Positions 1 through 10,159 are shown, counted from the first letter of the stretch. The stretch: DNA of 64,000 nucleotides from Aquatica leii (GCA_035610365.1 CM069433.1:173554882-173618881); one strand, 5' to 3'. The notes: generated by a model not told the origin, from the sequence alone. Program-made: numbers and translations.

Positions 1-127
1 CAAAAATGAAATCAAAACTAGTTTTAAATTTACGTGCTAAAAGTACTGGCTAGCAACTAATTATTTGTGTTAATAGTACGTAAAAAGTACTTTTTTAACA
101 TGTCGTATTGAAATATCGTTATTGGTA

Positions 128-535
128 TACCCGCGGTCAATGAAAATGGAAACATTCAGGTAGAAATAGAGGACGTGGTCACAATCTAAGAAACTACCTT
201 AACCCTTATAATCTCTCAGGCAATAAACTTAAAATTTAGTGATATATGTATGAATTTATGTTCAATTTCATTAACAATTGGACATATCAATTATAACAAA
301 AAATTATCTACATAATAACAGTAAGGTAATGCTAATTAAATTGTATATTAAATAACTACAAAGAAAATGCAACGGGAAACGTGTTAATTTTTAAGTTTAT
401 TATTATTATTTAACGAATATTTATGAATAAAAGAAATATTTTTATTTTATGTTTCACGTTTTATTTAGGAGTATTGAATTTTAATAAATTTAGAATTATA
501 AAAAGTGCCAAAAAAACAATTTTAAATAGTCATGT
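128..535 (+). repeat. Left terminal inverted repeat of the Tc1-like element
   Basis: Its reverse complement aligns with 8874-9049 (outer half) and 6298-6542 (inner half). Shared landmarks are CCCGCGGTCAATGAAAA at the tip, ATTATAAGGG near 205 and 8960, and ACTCCTAAATAAAACGTG (reverse) near 460 and 6395. The arms are diverged, with many small indels. Confidence 0.75.
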
Positions 536-537
536 AA

Positions 538-1099
538 AGTCCTCGCAATTTAACTTTCGATGCACGTCATTAATGACGTAAAATTCATACCACCCAATTT
601 ATAGCAAAAATTAAATAAACACCTAATTGTCTTATGGAATTTTTTTTTGTCACGTTGTTGGTGTGCTTACTACAGTTGCAGCGTTGTTGGCATCTGTCAA
701 ATTTAATTTGTATTTTTTATGTCAAAGTGCTCATTGTTTTTTATAATTATTTTTGATACAAAACTGTACTATTTTGAGCTTGAATGAGATAATGGTGGTC
801 CATTGATATCAGTAAATGCTGTGCGAGAGGTACCCTTTTACATAATATTTAAATTGTGGTAATACATACATATATTCTACAGTTATTTCTCTAGTGGTTG
901 CTAACAACGAGGTTCTTAGATCTCCTCAAAACGTAAGCGTAGTACACCTGTTACGAATGTAGAAACATTTAATGAAAACGTAATTCGCAATGTAATATTA
1001 TGAAAACAGTAAGTTTACATAATAATACCGACAACATGGTTGAATAACTACGTCACTGACGTTAATGACGTGCATCGAAAGTAAAATTGCGATGACTAT
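538..1099. mobile_element. MITE-like element with ~40 bp inverted ends
   Basis: The left end (544-580) carries ACTTTCGATGCACGTCATTA. The same sequence, inverted, lies at 1050-1092 with a 5-6 bp gap. The interior has no coding signal. It abuts the inner end of the left long terminal repeat. Superfamily unknown; a TA target is possible but not clear. Confidence 0.6.
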
Positions 1100-1189
1100 A
1101 GTCAAGTGACTTTAAAAGTAATTGAACTGCTTAGTTACGAAGTATTTGCTAAATTTAGGTACGAATGAATAAAATTAACAATAAAACGA

Positions 1190-1650
1190 TACATTTAATA
1201 CATAATACACATAATATATAATATAATACATATGCTAATATAAAATACAAAAATTGCCAGCTTAGTAGGTACTTTGTGTAATACATACCCATTATTAATA
1301 AATTCTTCTAGACGTCTCTTCATACTATTTACAAGGTTTCCGCAAATTGTAGAATTCCGGAATGATTTCTACGATGTCGTGACATGTGGTGATAGTTTCT
1401 GCAAATTTCTTTCTCTTACCCCATTGAATCCAACGTCATTCCAACTTTTTACCATAGCAGCTCAAAGATTTTCAATCGGGTTAAGGTCAGGTGATTTTGC
1501 TGGCCATGGTAACAATTGAATTTCGGGGTGGTAATCAAAACATTCATTAACCATTAGGACTGTGTATATACCGCAGTTATCTTGCACTAAAATCATGTTG
1601 TCCATTTCTTCTTCAGGATAAATTGTTCTTACTGTAGGTAATAATATCCG
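1190..1650 (-). pseudogene. Tc1-like transposase, C-terminal half (relic)
   Basis: The minus-strand translation gives the catalytic-core signature MILVQDNC, followed by EIQLLPWPAKSPDLNPIENL, the typical second-aspartate region of Tc1/mariner DDE transposases (D in QDN; SPDLNPIE block). After a frameshift come MKRRLEEFINNG-like C-terminal residues. At least two frameshifts and an in-frame stop break it. The upstream part is cut by the LTR starting near 1655. It pairs with the N-terminal piece at 5863-5990 as the transposase of the surrounding element. Confidence 0.75.
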
Positions 1651-1654
1651 TTAT

Positions 1655-2766
1655 CTGCAAAAGATGAAACAATGACACTTGCTCGAACCAAAGTAACATA
1701 AACCGGTACTCAGTGAAGACGGGGTCGGTTATAAACAAAATTTCGTGATTGTTTTGGAAAACTTGAACGAAAACAAAATCAAAAAGTCAAAATCAAAGGG
1801 CGCCAGTAAGGAGTAAAGCTCAATGGATTTCTGGCCCTTACCAACCACAAGCCCGCTCCTGAAGGACACATTCTAAATGGATTTATCTTCAAAGAGTGTA
1901 TCTCACTAAATTCTGTAATAGACAAAAATTTCACATAACGCAGAGGGCGACGGAATTAAAAGTTTGTTTACAATTTAATTATTTAACAACTATTTGCACA
2001 CAATTAAAAACAAAATAAAACTATTGAAATTAACGCAACTTAGCAAAATTAACAGAACAAAAAAAATGTAAATAAACATGAAAGTTAAAACCAAAATAAA
2101 ATTAAAAACAAAAATTAAAGTTAACACTGGTAAATCTTAATTACCTAATGCACGGCCTTGTGCGCACTACATAGAAATTACTTAAACATAAAATGAAATA
2201 AATTTATTTATTATAGAACCAGGATGAAAACTTTAATAGTAAAATTTTTCGGTTAACGTCAAGCAAATTTTTAACACGGGATTATGTCACATAGTTTCGA
2301 CAAATACGGACAATAATCAATTATTAATTACATTATCGATGAAATCGTTAATGCGCAACACCCATTTTTCTTAAAAACCAAAGCTTTTAAGACATTTAAA
2401 CGCGTAAATAAAATTCACAAACTTTAAGTAATCGGTACTAAATAAGTACCTTAAATTGCCGTCGTCGTAAATCCAGTAAAGAACTTGTGGATGATCCTGG
2501 GTTGCCAGATGTAATCAGGAAGAAACTTTGAAGGGTATCCCCAAAAGACTATGTACCATCGAAAAGTTCTCAATAACCGCCACCAAGGTGAGGATATAAC
2601 CGCGTTGTACCACTCGACGAACACGGTTCTACACGACGTAAAATAAAAACTGCAAGCGCGTGCTATTCTCTTAAAAGCCGTAGATTCTACGAATTAGGAG
2701 AAACAAAACTCCACTAACTTGCACTAAAAATTAACAACAATTTAATGGATTGGGATAATAAGGATA
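1655..2766 (+). mobile_element. Partial LTR of the GGGCGCCA family
   Basis: It shares blocks with the solo LTRs at 23050 and 50143: CAAAATCAAAGGGCGCCAG, CCAACCACAAG, a GTGTATCTCGCTAAA-like stretch, and tracts of A-rich repeats. Only the first ~1.1 kb is present; it stops where the TIR element at 2767 begins. The exact left boundary is uncertain. Confidence 0.65.
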
Positions 2767-3797
2767 CATCACGGAGAGAAATGTTTTCAGATATCATTCG
2801 TAAGACGCACAACTTATGCGTAATTTAAGCATAAAAAACAACTACTACTAGCTATTCATAAATTTATAAACCATCGGTATAATTTGTGAATAGTCATGTT
2901 AGCATCGATGATGATTATAATTCATAAGTTATGAAGTAAACGATTTCGTTATATATGCGTAATAATCATATGTTTATGAATAATACTCACAAACAATGAT
3001 CATATTAAGAATAAAATTTTAACCAGGTAATTGTAATATGTGATTTAAGTCACATCTATTATGATTATAATTCACATCCAGTAACGAAGTATTTTCATTA
3101 TGTATGCTTAATAATCACATTTTTTTATGATTATATTTTTTATGATTAATATTCATAAACTCTAATTAAATAAAGAATAATTTTTTAAGCAGCCAATCAT
3201 AATATGTGATAAATAAAGTATTGTTTATTAAATGATATTCAGAATAGTGTATTAACAATTATGAATAGTAATCATAATTTCGGAGTTAATTTTACTCTTC
3301 TTATACGAAATAATCACAAGATATTTCTCATATATATTTTATAAATTAGTAAAACATATATTTCGAGTTTCAAAAAATGTTTATTTTTTTTACGATGATT
3401 ACACAATTTTAATGCAGCTATAAGTACACCACCATACTTTTACAACTAAATAATTTAAATAGAACACATAACACAAGAACTAATACATAACTAATAACAC
3501 ATAATATCATTATATAATAATACAGATTATTATAAAAAATAAAACATTATTCAAATAAATAAAACGTAAATAATATAAACAAAACTGAAACAGAACTTGA
3601 ACAACAATTTAAAAAAATAATTTTACAAGTTGCTAACCACAAACCTTTTCTTCTATTGCAGTCAAGATAATTTAACAAAAACGATTTTTAATATTGAAGT
3701 TGAAGAACATGAATACAAATAATTTTTGTAATAGGTTTACTTATCATATAGGCAGCAACGTTTATCAATACTAAGATAAGAACGTCTTCCGGGTTTG

Positions 3798-3862
3798 GAC
3801 CGTGTCAATGTTGTAACCGAAGTTGCCAACGTTTCGCCCACTTTCGTAAGGGGCTTCATCAG
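3798..3862 (-). ncRNA. Hammerhead-ribozyme-like core in a PLE terminus
   Basis: The minus strand reads CTGATGA, one extra A, GCCCC, loop, TGGGC, then GAAAC, and about 55 bases later CGGTC. CUGAUGA and GAAA are the conserved hammerhead core, and hammerheads are known in PLE termini. The extra base after CUGAUGA and an unclear stem III mean activity is not shown. Confidence 0.5.
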
Positions 3863-4241
3863 GACGTGAGAGAAATCGAAGAACTCAAACAAGCAACCGA
3901 AATCTAACTAAAAGTTAGGTAATCAACTTATGAACCAAGCTAGATTCTAAACTCAGAAAAGGTAAGAAAGAAAACGATAAACTTGGAAAAGCAAACGAAA
4001 ATCTAACAAAGAACCACTACAGAGTTAGGATTCTAGAATCTGGCTTGGTTCACAAGTTGATTACCTAACTCTGTAGTGGTTCTTTGTTAGATTTTCGTTT
4101 GCTTTTTCAAGTTTATCGTTTTCTTTCTTACCTTTTATGAGTTTAGAATCTGGCTTGGTTCACAAGTTGATTACCTAATTTTTGAGAAGTGTTTAGTTAG
4201 ATTTCGGTTACTTCTTTGAGTTCTTCGATTTCTCTGACGCC

Positions 4242-4306
4242 CTGATGAAGCCCCTTACGAAAGTGGGCGAATCGTTGGCAACTTCGGTTACAACATTGAC
4301 ACGGTC
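4242..4306 (+). ncRNA. Hammerhead-like core, decayed copy
   Basis: Same motif as the minus-strand copy at 3798-3862, but the core GAAA is GAAT here, which should inactivate it if it was ever a ribozyme. Confidence 0.45.
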
Positions 4307-4437
4307 CAAACCCGAAATACGTTCTTATCTTAATATAGACTCCGGCCGTGGAAGCCGCTATTACAACGTTTATCATATCCATTATTTTAAAGTAGGCATC
4401 AAAAGTTTATAGAAAATTATTGTATAAATACGTAATA

Positions 4438-4626
4438 TTATCCGTTACCAAAGCAAACTAGATTATCGTCATCCTTACTACACATATCTGCCACTGTTCT
4501 CACTTCAGAACTAAAAAACTTCCATGTATCTCCAATGCTAACTTTCCATACCTTATTGTCTATTTTCTTACGGCTTTTAGGTTTTACAACTCTTTGCAAT
4601 ACTTTAGTTAAATTATAGCGACGCAA
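4438..4626 (-). pseudogene. Fragment resembling the C-terminal region of the gene relic at 57260-59215
   Basis: The 62-residue reading frame contains LQRVVKPKSRKKIDNKVWK. This lines up with LHCVVKPNCRIKKTDDSIWK from 57263-57463 (shared VVKP.R.K....WK.SI). It is the only coding signal in the ATCACGGAGA element. I do not recognise a named family; it looks like a multi-copy transposon gene. Confidence 0.35.
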
Positions 4627-5862
4627 ATCTAGAAATAAGAAGTATGTGTATTAGAAAATGTAAATAAACAGAAAGTGATCAAAAGTGTTTCAACTTTCAA
4701 TTTAATCTAATTCGTAGCTTTAATATTAATCAAAATAGCAATAATAAACAAATAACTTTCAACATCTTGTATATCTAATTCTAATTCAAGTTAGAGTGAT
4801 GATGATTTTCGTTACTTTTGAGTAATCGTTACTATTCCTTACCTATACTTTTTGTATTCGTTACTTTAACTCGTTATTTGATTACTTTGGATACTATGAC
4901 TACTTTGACAACTGTATGTTTTTGTGGTAATAAATACGGGTACCGGAATATAATTCCTTGAATCGTTTCGCGATAGGGATTTGATTACCTTAGACGTATA
5001 TGCATAAATGACTAGAACGTGTTGTAAAATTCTAATTTATGTAAACATTTTTGACAGTAGCTGATACCGGAGAAACTTATCATTTTAAATACAAAACAGA
5101 ACATAAATGTACCTACTTTGGATTGTTAGTATTTATTAACGTTTTTAATATTAATTTTAAGAAATGGAAATACGCACAATATATAATGTAAAATTGAGAT
5201 AAACGCCTCATACAAATACATACTTTATAATGTAATATATTTTCGTTACCTACTAGTTTACGCAAGAATTATAAATTTGTATGTGAATGTTTATAAGTAC
5301 TAATATTTGTATCTTATGTATATTCGTAGAAAATAATTAATATACAAACATTAGAACTCAAAAAACAGAAATATATGACAATTTTACTACATTTTGCTTA
5401 CCTTTTGATCAGTTGATAAAATCACTTTTGTAGATGATGCAATGCACACACTATCTGCGTGTGAAACGTTCTGCTAGTTTTGCTGATGTATCATAATATA
5501 AGAAGGTTTGTTCATAACTTAAGGTAAAATTATAACTATAGTGATAACTAGTAAAATATGAAAACAATTCATAACCTTATTACATTTGTAAACCATAATC
5601 ATAATACATGAATATACGTAACGCATACAAATTGCACTCTTAGGAATGTTGTATGCGTATTACGCATAACATCATAATATAATTCATATTTTATAAATTT
5701 TATTAAATGTGTAATTTATGAACATACTATTCATAACTGGTGATTGCAGATTTCTCTCCGTGATGCCACACCTCAAATCTTACACATCAAATTATTTTTT
5801 TGCTTAATCAAAAAAAACCTTGACCAAGAAGTGTAATTACAAAAATTTATAGATGAAATAAA

Positions 5863-5990
5863 ATATGAACACTTACAGAAAGACCAAAATCTTGAAAAAT
5901 TTTTGTTATGGACCAACCGGCTTTAGCTAGAGTTGCTATACGGCTACAAATATCTAAAGAAGAATCCCCCTGATTTGGTCTTCTGGGCAT
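5863..5990 (-). pseudogene. Tc1-like transposase, N-terminal helix-turn-helix
   Basis: It begins MPRRPNQ and runs through RIATLAKAGWSITKIF to FGLSVS. This fits the paired-like first helix-turn-helix of Tc1 transposases (MPRRRN...RI..L..AGWS...IA..LG.S). It breaks off after about 43 residues. The catalytic part of a Tc1 transposase lies downstream on the same strand at 1190-1650, beyond two later insertions. Confidence 0.55.
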
Positions 5991-6570
5991 TTCTGATTTA
6001 ATTACAAAATTAAATGAAGGAAACACTTTAAACACAATGCTTTTGGGTAAATCACTACTAATTTATAATTTGCCTCGCAAGTAAAAAATCCGATTTTTAA
6101 TTTGAAGATTTTCTCACTAAACCTTTTTCATTGAAAAATTACATGTATTGTCTTAATCGATACGATTGTCTTGTTCTTGTATTGTCTTTTAAATGAGGAA
6201 ATTTGAAAATTTCTTAATTACAGTGATTGAAGGAAAGACGATTAAAAGAAAGATACATAGATAATAGATGCTGTTTGGGGATATTGACCTTTTGACAAAT
6301 TACTATTTAAAATTGTTAAACAAAATTGTTCATATTTGCTTCGTGACATTTTGTGCACTTTATAGAATTATGAATTTATTAAAAGTTAATACTCCTAAAT
6401 AAAACGTGAAGAAAGAATAGAATTATTTTATTTATTTATTGTTAAAATTGTAAATCACTTTACAATTAGCACTTTTATTAGTTTTTTGTAGAAATTAATA
6501 TTCAATTTAATGAACATTATCTAAGTATGAATATGTAGATAATTTTTTGAGTAGGATAAGTTGGAGAGTT

Positions 6571-6600
6571 CTGTGACAAGAGGAGGAGTACTCCTCCTCC
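6571..6600. repeat. 20-bp perfect palindrome in the left TIR
   Basis: GAGGAGGAGTACTCCTCCTC is its own reverse complement and is repeated in the right TIR near 8819-8838. It could form a terminal hairpin or bind a dimeric protein. Confidence 0.7.
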
Positions 6601-6716
6601 GTGACCTACATTACAAAGCTTTAAATGACCTAAAGTAACCTTATACTCCTTTTCACAGACTTACACACAAAGCTTTAAGTGAGCCATAGTAACTTTAAGT
6701 CATCCTTTTTTGTTGG

Positions 6717-6752
6717 TATATATAAGACGATTGAGAGTACTTACAATACAGT
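6717..6752 (+). promoter_or_regulatory. TATA box and initiator upstream of ORF A
   Basis: TATATATAAG starts at 6717 and ACAGT lies at 6748-6752, about 31-33 bases downstream. This is the normal spacing for an arthropod RNA polymerase II promoter; insect viruses and genes often initiate at (T/A)CAGT. The first ATG of ORF A follows at 6767. Confidence 0.55.
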
Positions 6753-6766
6753 TGGGGTTTAGAAAG

Positions 6767-7485
6767 ATGTTGTTAAGAATGGCACAGATAAAGCAATTTG
6801 TTCAACAGATGGAAGATTGTGATGTAACGATTCAAGAACAAAAACTATTAAAAAATCGGTGGCCGACAGTAATATGGTGTTAAGTGCAATACAATTAATT
6901 GATCAAAATGTTTATAATTTAAATAAGTCAAAAACTAACTTTATCAGTGTTGGAATGAATGGTGCTAATCATTTTTGTCCGTCAGTAAAGATATTTGCAA
7001 CTTATAAACAAGAAATCGTATTTACGGAAGAGGAATGGGTGTGGTTTTTGGAGCTTCGAGAAAAAATACATAGATGTTTTCTAAGTACTGAAGCAATATG
7101 TGAACCCATAAAGGTCGCTACAAAAACTATAATATTTGAAATTATTCACCAAAAAAAAAATTAAAAATTGTGGGTGCAGAAAATGTAGAAGTATACCTAG
7201 GTCGCGAATACCTTTGGGAGATATGGAAATTGGCAGTACTCATAAACTATCGATTAAATCAGATTGTTTCAAAGGAATTTTCTAATTTTAACGATACTGT
7301 AATTAATGCTGTTATAGATCTACCAGGAGATGCTAAAACTAACATATCTAATGTTTTGGATCAATTTTTATCAAAAACAGACGTGGATGTGGATGTTGGA
7401 AGTGGTAACATTCTATCCCGAAAAGGTGGTGTTTGATGTTGAATTGGAAAAACGTGTAGTAGAACAAAAGAAGTTTAGGAAATAA
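6767..7485 (+). pseudogene. ORF A of the virus-like element (frameshifted, unknown function)
   Basis: The reading starts at ATG 6767 (MLLRMAQIKQFVQQMED), 15 bases after the putative transcription start. It shifts frame near 6860, again at a run of ten A near 7150-7160, and again near 7425, ending at TAA 7483-7485. About 235 residues are recoverable across the frames. Visible features are a KIFATYKQEIVFTEEEW stretch followed by a basic/aromatic helix, and a YLGREYLWEIWKLAVLINYR segment. The strand-then-helix pattern faintly recalls PC4-like single-strand DNA-binding domains, but I would not assign it. Confidence 0.5.
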
Positions 7486-7547
7486 ACTAGAGGGGATTAA
7501 CTATATATTAGGTATTAAAAGCTTAAGTAGTAGTACAAACTGTTAAG

Positions 7548-7910
7548 ATGTGGATGGCCTATGCAGAACAAACCTGGACCAAAGCTGTCGATTTCCAAAC
7601 AGCAGTGGAACGGTTAGTGCAAGAATTTTCCGCATTGGAATTCGATGCTGAACATGAAGCAGTGTATGGATTCACCAGTCCTGAACTATGCGCGGAAAAG
7701 TATAAAAACGGCCAAAAAAATTGTAAAGAGTATTTAGAAAGCAAATTTTGTTCTTCTTGTTTAATCAATCGGTTGTCGGATATTGGATTATCGAGGTTTT
7801 CGAATAGAATAAAACGATACATGAGTGATGCAGACACATCTGAAGAAGAAGAATCAGCAGAAAAAAAATCCATTACATTCACACGGATTGGCGTAAATGT
7901 GATTCGTTAA
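7548..7910 (+). CDS. ORF B of the virus-like element, 120-residue protein of unknown function
   Basis: This frame is open from ATG 7548 to TAA 7908-7910 and is the only undamaged gene in the element. The protein begins MWMAYAEQTWTKAVDF, carries four cysteines in the middle (C50, C61, and FCSSC near 69-73), and has an acidic serine-rich tail (SDADTSEEEESAEKK) before a basic end. There is no signal peptide or membrane segment. I do not recognise the family. It lies about 60 bases after ORF A, consistent with a shared transcript. Confidence 0.5.
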   Translation: MWMAYAEQTWTKAVDFQTAVERLVQEFSALEFDAEHEAVYGFTSPELCAEKYKNGQKNCKEYLESKFCSSCLINRLSDIGLSRFSNRIKRYMSDADTSEEEESAEKKSITFTRIGVNVIR

Positions 7911-7983
7911 ATGATCGCGGTATTATAATTATGCCAAACAGTGACACGTGTTGTTAGTTGTGTATTCAACTTTTGTGTGTGCG

Positions 7984-8377
7984 ATGGTTCTAAAAATCTT
8001 TAATCTGTTGAATTTTACAGTTTATATGTACTGCAACCACCATTTTGTTCTAAAACACATGCATCTTTAAAAGTAATCCTACAAAGTGGTATCAACTAAT
8101 ACCATTAAATTTATACGGTGTCAAAGTTCTATCAATTGCAGAACCACAGGATTTTCGACTACGTTTTTATAATAACAACTCAAGTTTTCTACAAACCGAT
8201 TGGAACTCTGTGCGTTACATTAATTTATTAGACAAATGTGGTTCGACTAACTACACTTCTCTATCAACTATTTGTACCATATATGGTATACTATCCATTA
8301 CATTTTCAATGTTATTACTTACGCTAATATTAATTTTTCTTATATACTATTTTGGCTCAATATATGATTTATTGTAA
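7984..8377 (+). pseudogene. ORF C of the virus-like element, membrane protein with one frameshift
   Basis: The ATG at 7984 opens MVLKIFNLLNFTVYMYC. A one-base shift near 8065 then leads into a long open stretch ending at TAA 8375-8377. The C-terminus has one strong hydrophobic segment (GILSITFSMLLLTLILIFLI) followed by YYFGSIYDLL. Possible N-glycosylation sites (NNS, NYT) precede it. This is the layout of a type I membrane protein, and a viral or element-encoded envelope-like role is conceivable. The family is not recognised. Confidence 0.4.
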
Positions 8378-8514
8378 TTTATTATTTTAAGTTATTAAAT
8401 ACACTGTACAATTAATAAATTACTCTATATAGTAATTGTGTTTGAAGGTTAGAATAAATAAAAACTTTTAATCAATCTACTCTTTGGTTACTTGTATGTA
8501 GATAACGGAGAAGT

Positions 8515-8838
8515 GACGTTACTTTAGGTCATTTGAAGCTTTGTATATAGGTCACAGAAGAAGAGTAATACGCATGGTGAAGCATTACTAAACAAAGTTC
8601 TCCTCCTCCTCCTCCTTCTTCTCCTGTGTAATGTGTGGATCTCCTTCTGTGTAGGTCAGAGAGGAGGAATAAAGTTACTCTAGGTCATTTAGAGCTTTAA
8701 ATGTAGGTCAGTGAAGAGGAGTAAGTTTACTCTAGGTCATTTAAAGCTTTGAATGCAGGTCAGTGAAGAGGAGTAAGGTTACTCTAGGTCATTTAAAGGT
8801 TTGTAATGTAGGTTACAAAGGAGGAGTACTCCTCCTCT
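8515..8838. repeat. Tandem ~52-bp subrepeats in the right TIR
   Basis: The unit reads roughly GTTACTCTAGGTCATTTAAA then GCTTTGAATGTAGGTCAGTG then AAGAGGAGTAA. It is present at least four times, with a CT-rich interruption near 8600-8630. Two inverted, diverged units lie in the left TIR (6600-6705). Confidence 0.75.
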
Positions 8839-9586
8839 TGTCACAGAACTCTCCAACTTATCCAACTTTTTTGTAATTATTTAAATATCTAATTGTTAAC
8901 AAAGTAGAACATATATTCATATATAATTGAAATAATTGTGTTTTTAATAACCTCAAAGATTATAAGGGTCACGGTACTTTTCTGTCTTAGACTGTAGCCA
9001 CGTACTTCTATTTCTACCTGAATATGTCCGTTTTCATTGACCGCGGGTGTACGTTAAAATTATTAGAATTTATTATTAATCCGCTTGCTTCTACTTTTAC
9101 GTTTCACACAACAAAGATTGCTCTTCAATCAACGCCAACCGCCGTGTCTCTTTACCACTCCAGTGTCGGCCAAAGTGTCGCTGATGTGATGATAATCTGC
9201 GATGGTCCACATTTTTTATCGCAAATTTAAATACTTTTTGTAAAGCTCAATTTCGTTTACTTCACCTTCCGCTATAAATGTAAAGACTAGTTTTTTTGTT
9301 TTCGTGTTATGCAATGTTATGACCAAAATATGCCGCAATCTTATGCATTATTTACTTTTAGTAAACGTAATTCCTTTGCCCGACATGTCCCATGCAATAC
9401 AATTACCAAAACTACCTTCATAAGGAAAAAAATGGCACCAGGAATTTTTCCTTCACGTTACTCATAGATAGAACGTAAGATTTTTTTGCTACATTACCGT
9501 CATTCTGACGTTTTAGATAATCTGGAAATTTTTGATAAGTATAAATTTCTACATTTATTTATAAAATATTTCTCAGCATCAAGTAC

Positions 9587-9860
9587 ACTGACCATAGTGT
9601 CGTAGTTAAACACCTAGACTTACGCTTGGTCCTAGTTTCTTCTTGAGACCCAAGGCAAGAAGTAGAACAGAGTGGTAAACGTCACTGTCAGTGTCAGTGA
9701 CATTTACCACTCTGAAGACGCAAGCTGCAATGTCTTGCGAAACGTCAGTTTGTTTGGGTTCACAATACGGCAAAGGCTAAGTTCTACTTCTTGTTTTGGC
9801 TCTCAAGAAGAGACTAGAACCAAGCCTAGATGTGGGTGTTTAACTACGACGCGGTCTAAG
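9587..9860. repeat. PLE-type terminal palindrome with nested inverted repeats
   Basis: Outer arms 9602-9668 and 9781-9847 are inverted copies (GTAGTTAAACACC, CTTCTTGAGA). Nested in the left half is a 45-bp near-perfect palindrome at 9669-9713 (AGAGTGGTAAA...TTTACCACTCT). A CTGAAGA...GAAAC hammerhead-like core follows at 9712-9743. The right end carries CGGTCTAAGCCG, matching the CGGTCCAAACCCG motif in the other PLE termini here. Confidence 0.6.
9712..9743 (+). ncRNA. Hammerhead-like core (CTGAAGA ... GAAAC)
   Basis: CTGAAGA fits the CUGANGA core. One extra base follows, then GCAAG and CTTGC pair as a perfect stem II around a nine-base loop, and GAAACG completes the core. The distal cleavage strand was not located. 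Confidence 0.35.
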
Positions 9861-9954
9861 CCGAAAGTTGCTTATAATCATAAACATAACAACCGCAAAA
9901 ACTTAAGGTTTCATAGTGTTTTACTTAAAAATGTTTAAAAATCCGTGCTAATAA

Positions 9955-10157
9955 ATCTTATATTAAAACAAGTTTTTTCAACTAAGTGCGCAATTAGAGT
10001 ATCTTCATTTGATGTTGCAGTTTTTTTGGTATCTCCAGCTACAGAACTGTTGATAAGCTTTCTCCTACTTTACTCTAAACTTTTTAGGTAATACATTTGA
10101 CTCTATTTTTGATATTGATTGTAAAATGGCTTCATTATTCTCGTTTGATTGATTCAT
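9955..10157 (-). pseudogene. Crypton/tyrosine-recombinase-like N-terminal fragment
   Basis: An ATG at 10157 opens MNQSNENNEAILQSISKIES, followed by VLPKKFRVK, a stop, then EKAYQQFCSWRYQKNC in frame and, after a shift, EDTLIAHLVE. The VLP.K....YEKAY..F..WR pattern recalls the N-terminus of multi-copy arthropod Crypton-like recombinase genes. It is only about 65 residues and contains a stop, so this is a tentative call. Confidence 0.35.
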
Positions 10158-10159
10158 TG

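Larger units (their letters stand above)
3765..4340. repeat. Inverted dimer of Penelope-like element termini
   Basis: Two ~270 bp arms are near-exact reverse complements meeting around 4035-4050. Each contains a PLE 3' region (CTACAGAGTTAG, GTTAGATTTTCGTTTGC, TTTTCTTTCTTACC) and a hammerhead-like core. The same sequence follows the GIY-YIG coding end at 13647-13990 and at 37810-37985, which identifies it as the PLE terminal (pseudo-LTR) region. Head-to-head pseudo-LTRs are a known PLE arrangement. Confidence 0.75.
2767..5764. mobile_element. 3 kb AT-rich element with ATCACGGAGAGAAA terminal inverted repeats
   Basis: The left end ATCACGGAGAGAAA is repeated inverted at the right end (TTTCTCTCCGTGAT, ~5751-5764). 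Both subterminal regions are packed with short palindromic motifs such as TTATGCGTAA and TTCATAA, a pattern typical of transposase-binding subterminal arrays. An inverted PLE dimer (3765-4340) sits inside. The only coding signal is the short stretch at 4438-4626. Superfamily unknown. Confidence 0.55.
6550..8866 (+). mobile_element. 2.3 kb virus-like TIR element with three unrecognised genes
   Basis: The ends match for at least 44 bp as inverted repeats (GGATAAGTTGGAGAGTTCTG inward from both sides), then diverge into related tandem subrepeats. The flanks share TTTTTTG (6543-6549 and 8867-8873), a possible 7-bp target duplication, though low complexity weakens this. The element split a pre-existing terminal repeat, so it moved as a unit. 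Inside are a TATA/initiator promoter and three plus-strand genes. No transposase, polymerase or capsid motif was recognised; it could be a non-autonomous transposon or an endogenised small DNA virus. Confidence 0.65.
128..9049 (-). mobile_element. Tc1/mariner-like transposon with long terminal inverted repeats, heavily interrupted
   Basis: The two ends read ACCCGCGGTCAATGAAAA inwards from both sides, and each is flanked by TA (126-127 and 9050-9051), the Tc1/mariner target. Homology between the arms continues for about 400 bp (left 128-535; right 6298-6542 plus 8874-9049). The minus strand carries a Tc1-type N-terminal helix-turn-helix (5863-5990) and a Tc1-type catalytic C-terminus (1190-1650), in the right order for one gene. 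The middle was later filled by a partial LTR, a 3 kb TIR element and a PLE dimer, and the right arm by a 2.3 kb element. That the two transposase pieces belong to this element is inferred from orientation and order. Confidence 0.7.
6298..9049 (-). repeat. Right terminal inverted repeat, split by a 2.3 kb insertion
   Basis: Bases 6298-6542 and 8874-9049 together match the left arm in reverse complement. The left-arm sequence TAGATAATTTTTTG continues directly across what is now the insertion at 6550-8866, so that element landed in an existing terminal repeat. Confidence 0.75.

Noticed and set aside
4197..4382. Cysteine-rich 61-codon frame on the minus strand (FGFGPCQCCNRSCQRFAHF)
   Set aside because: It lies entirely inside the PLE terminal repeat and overlaps the hammerhead-like core; not a protein gene.
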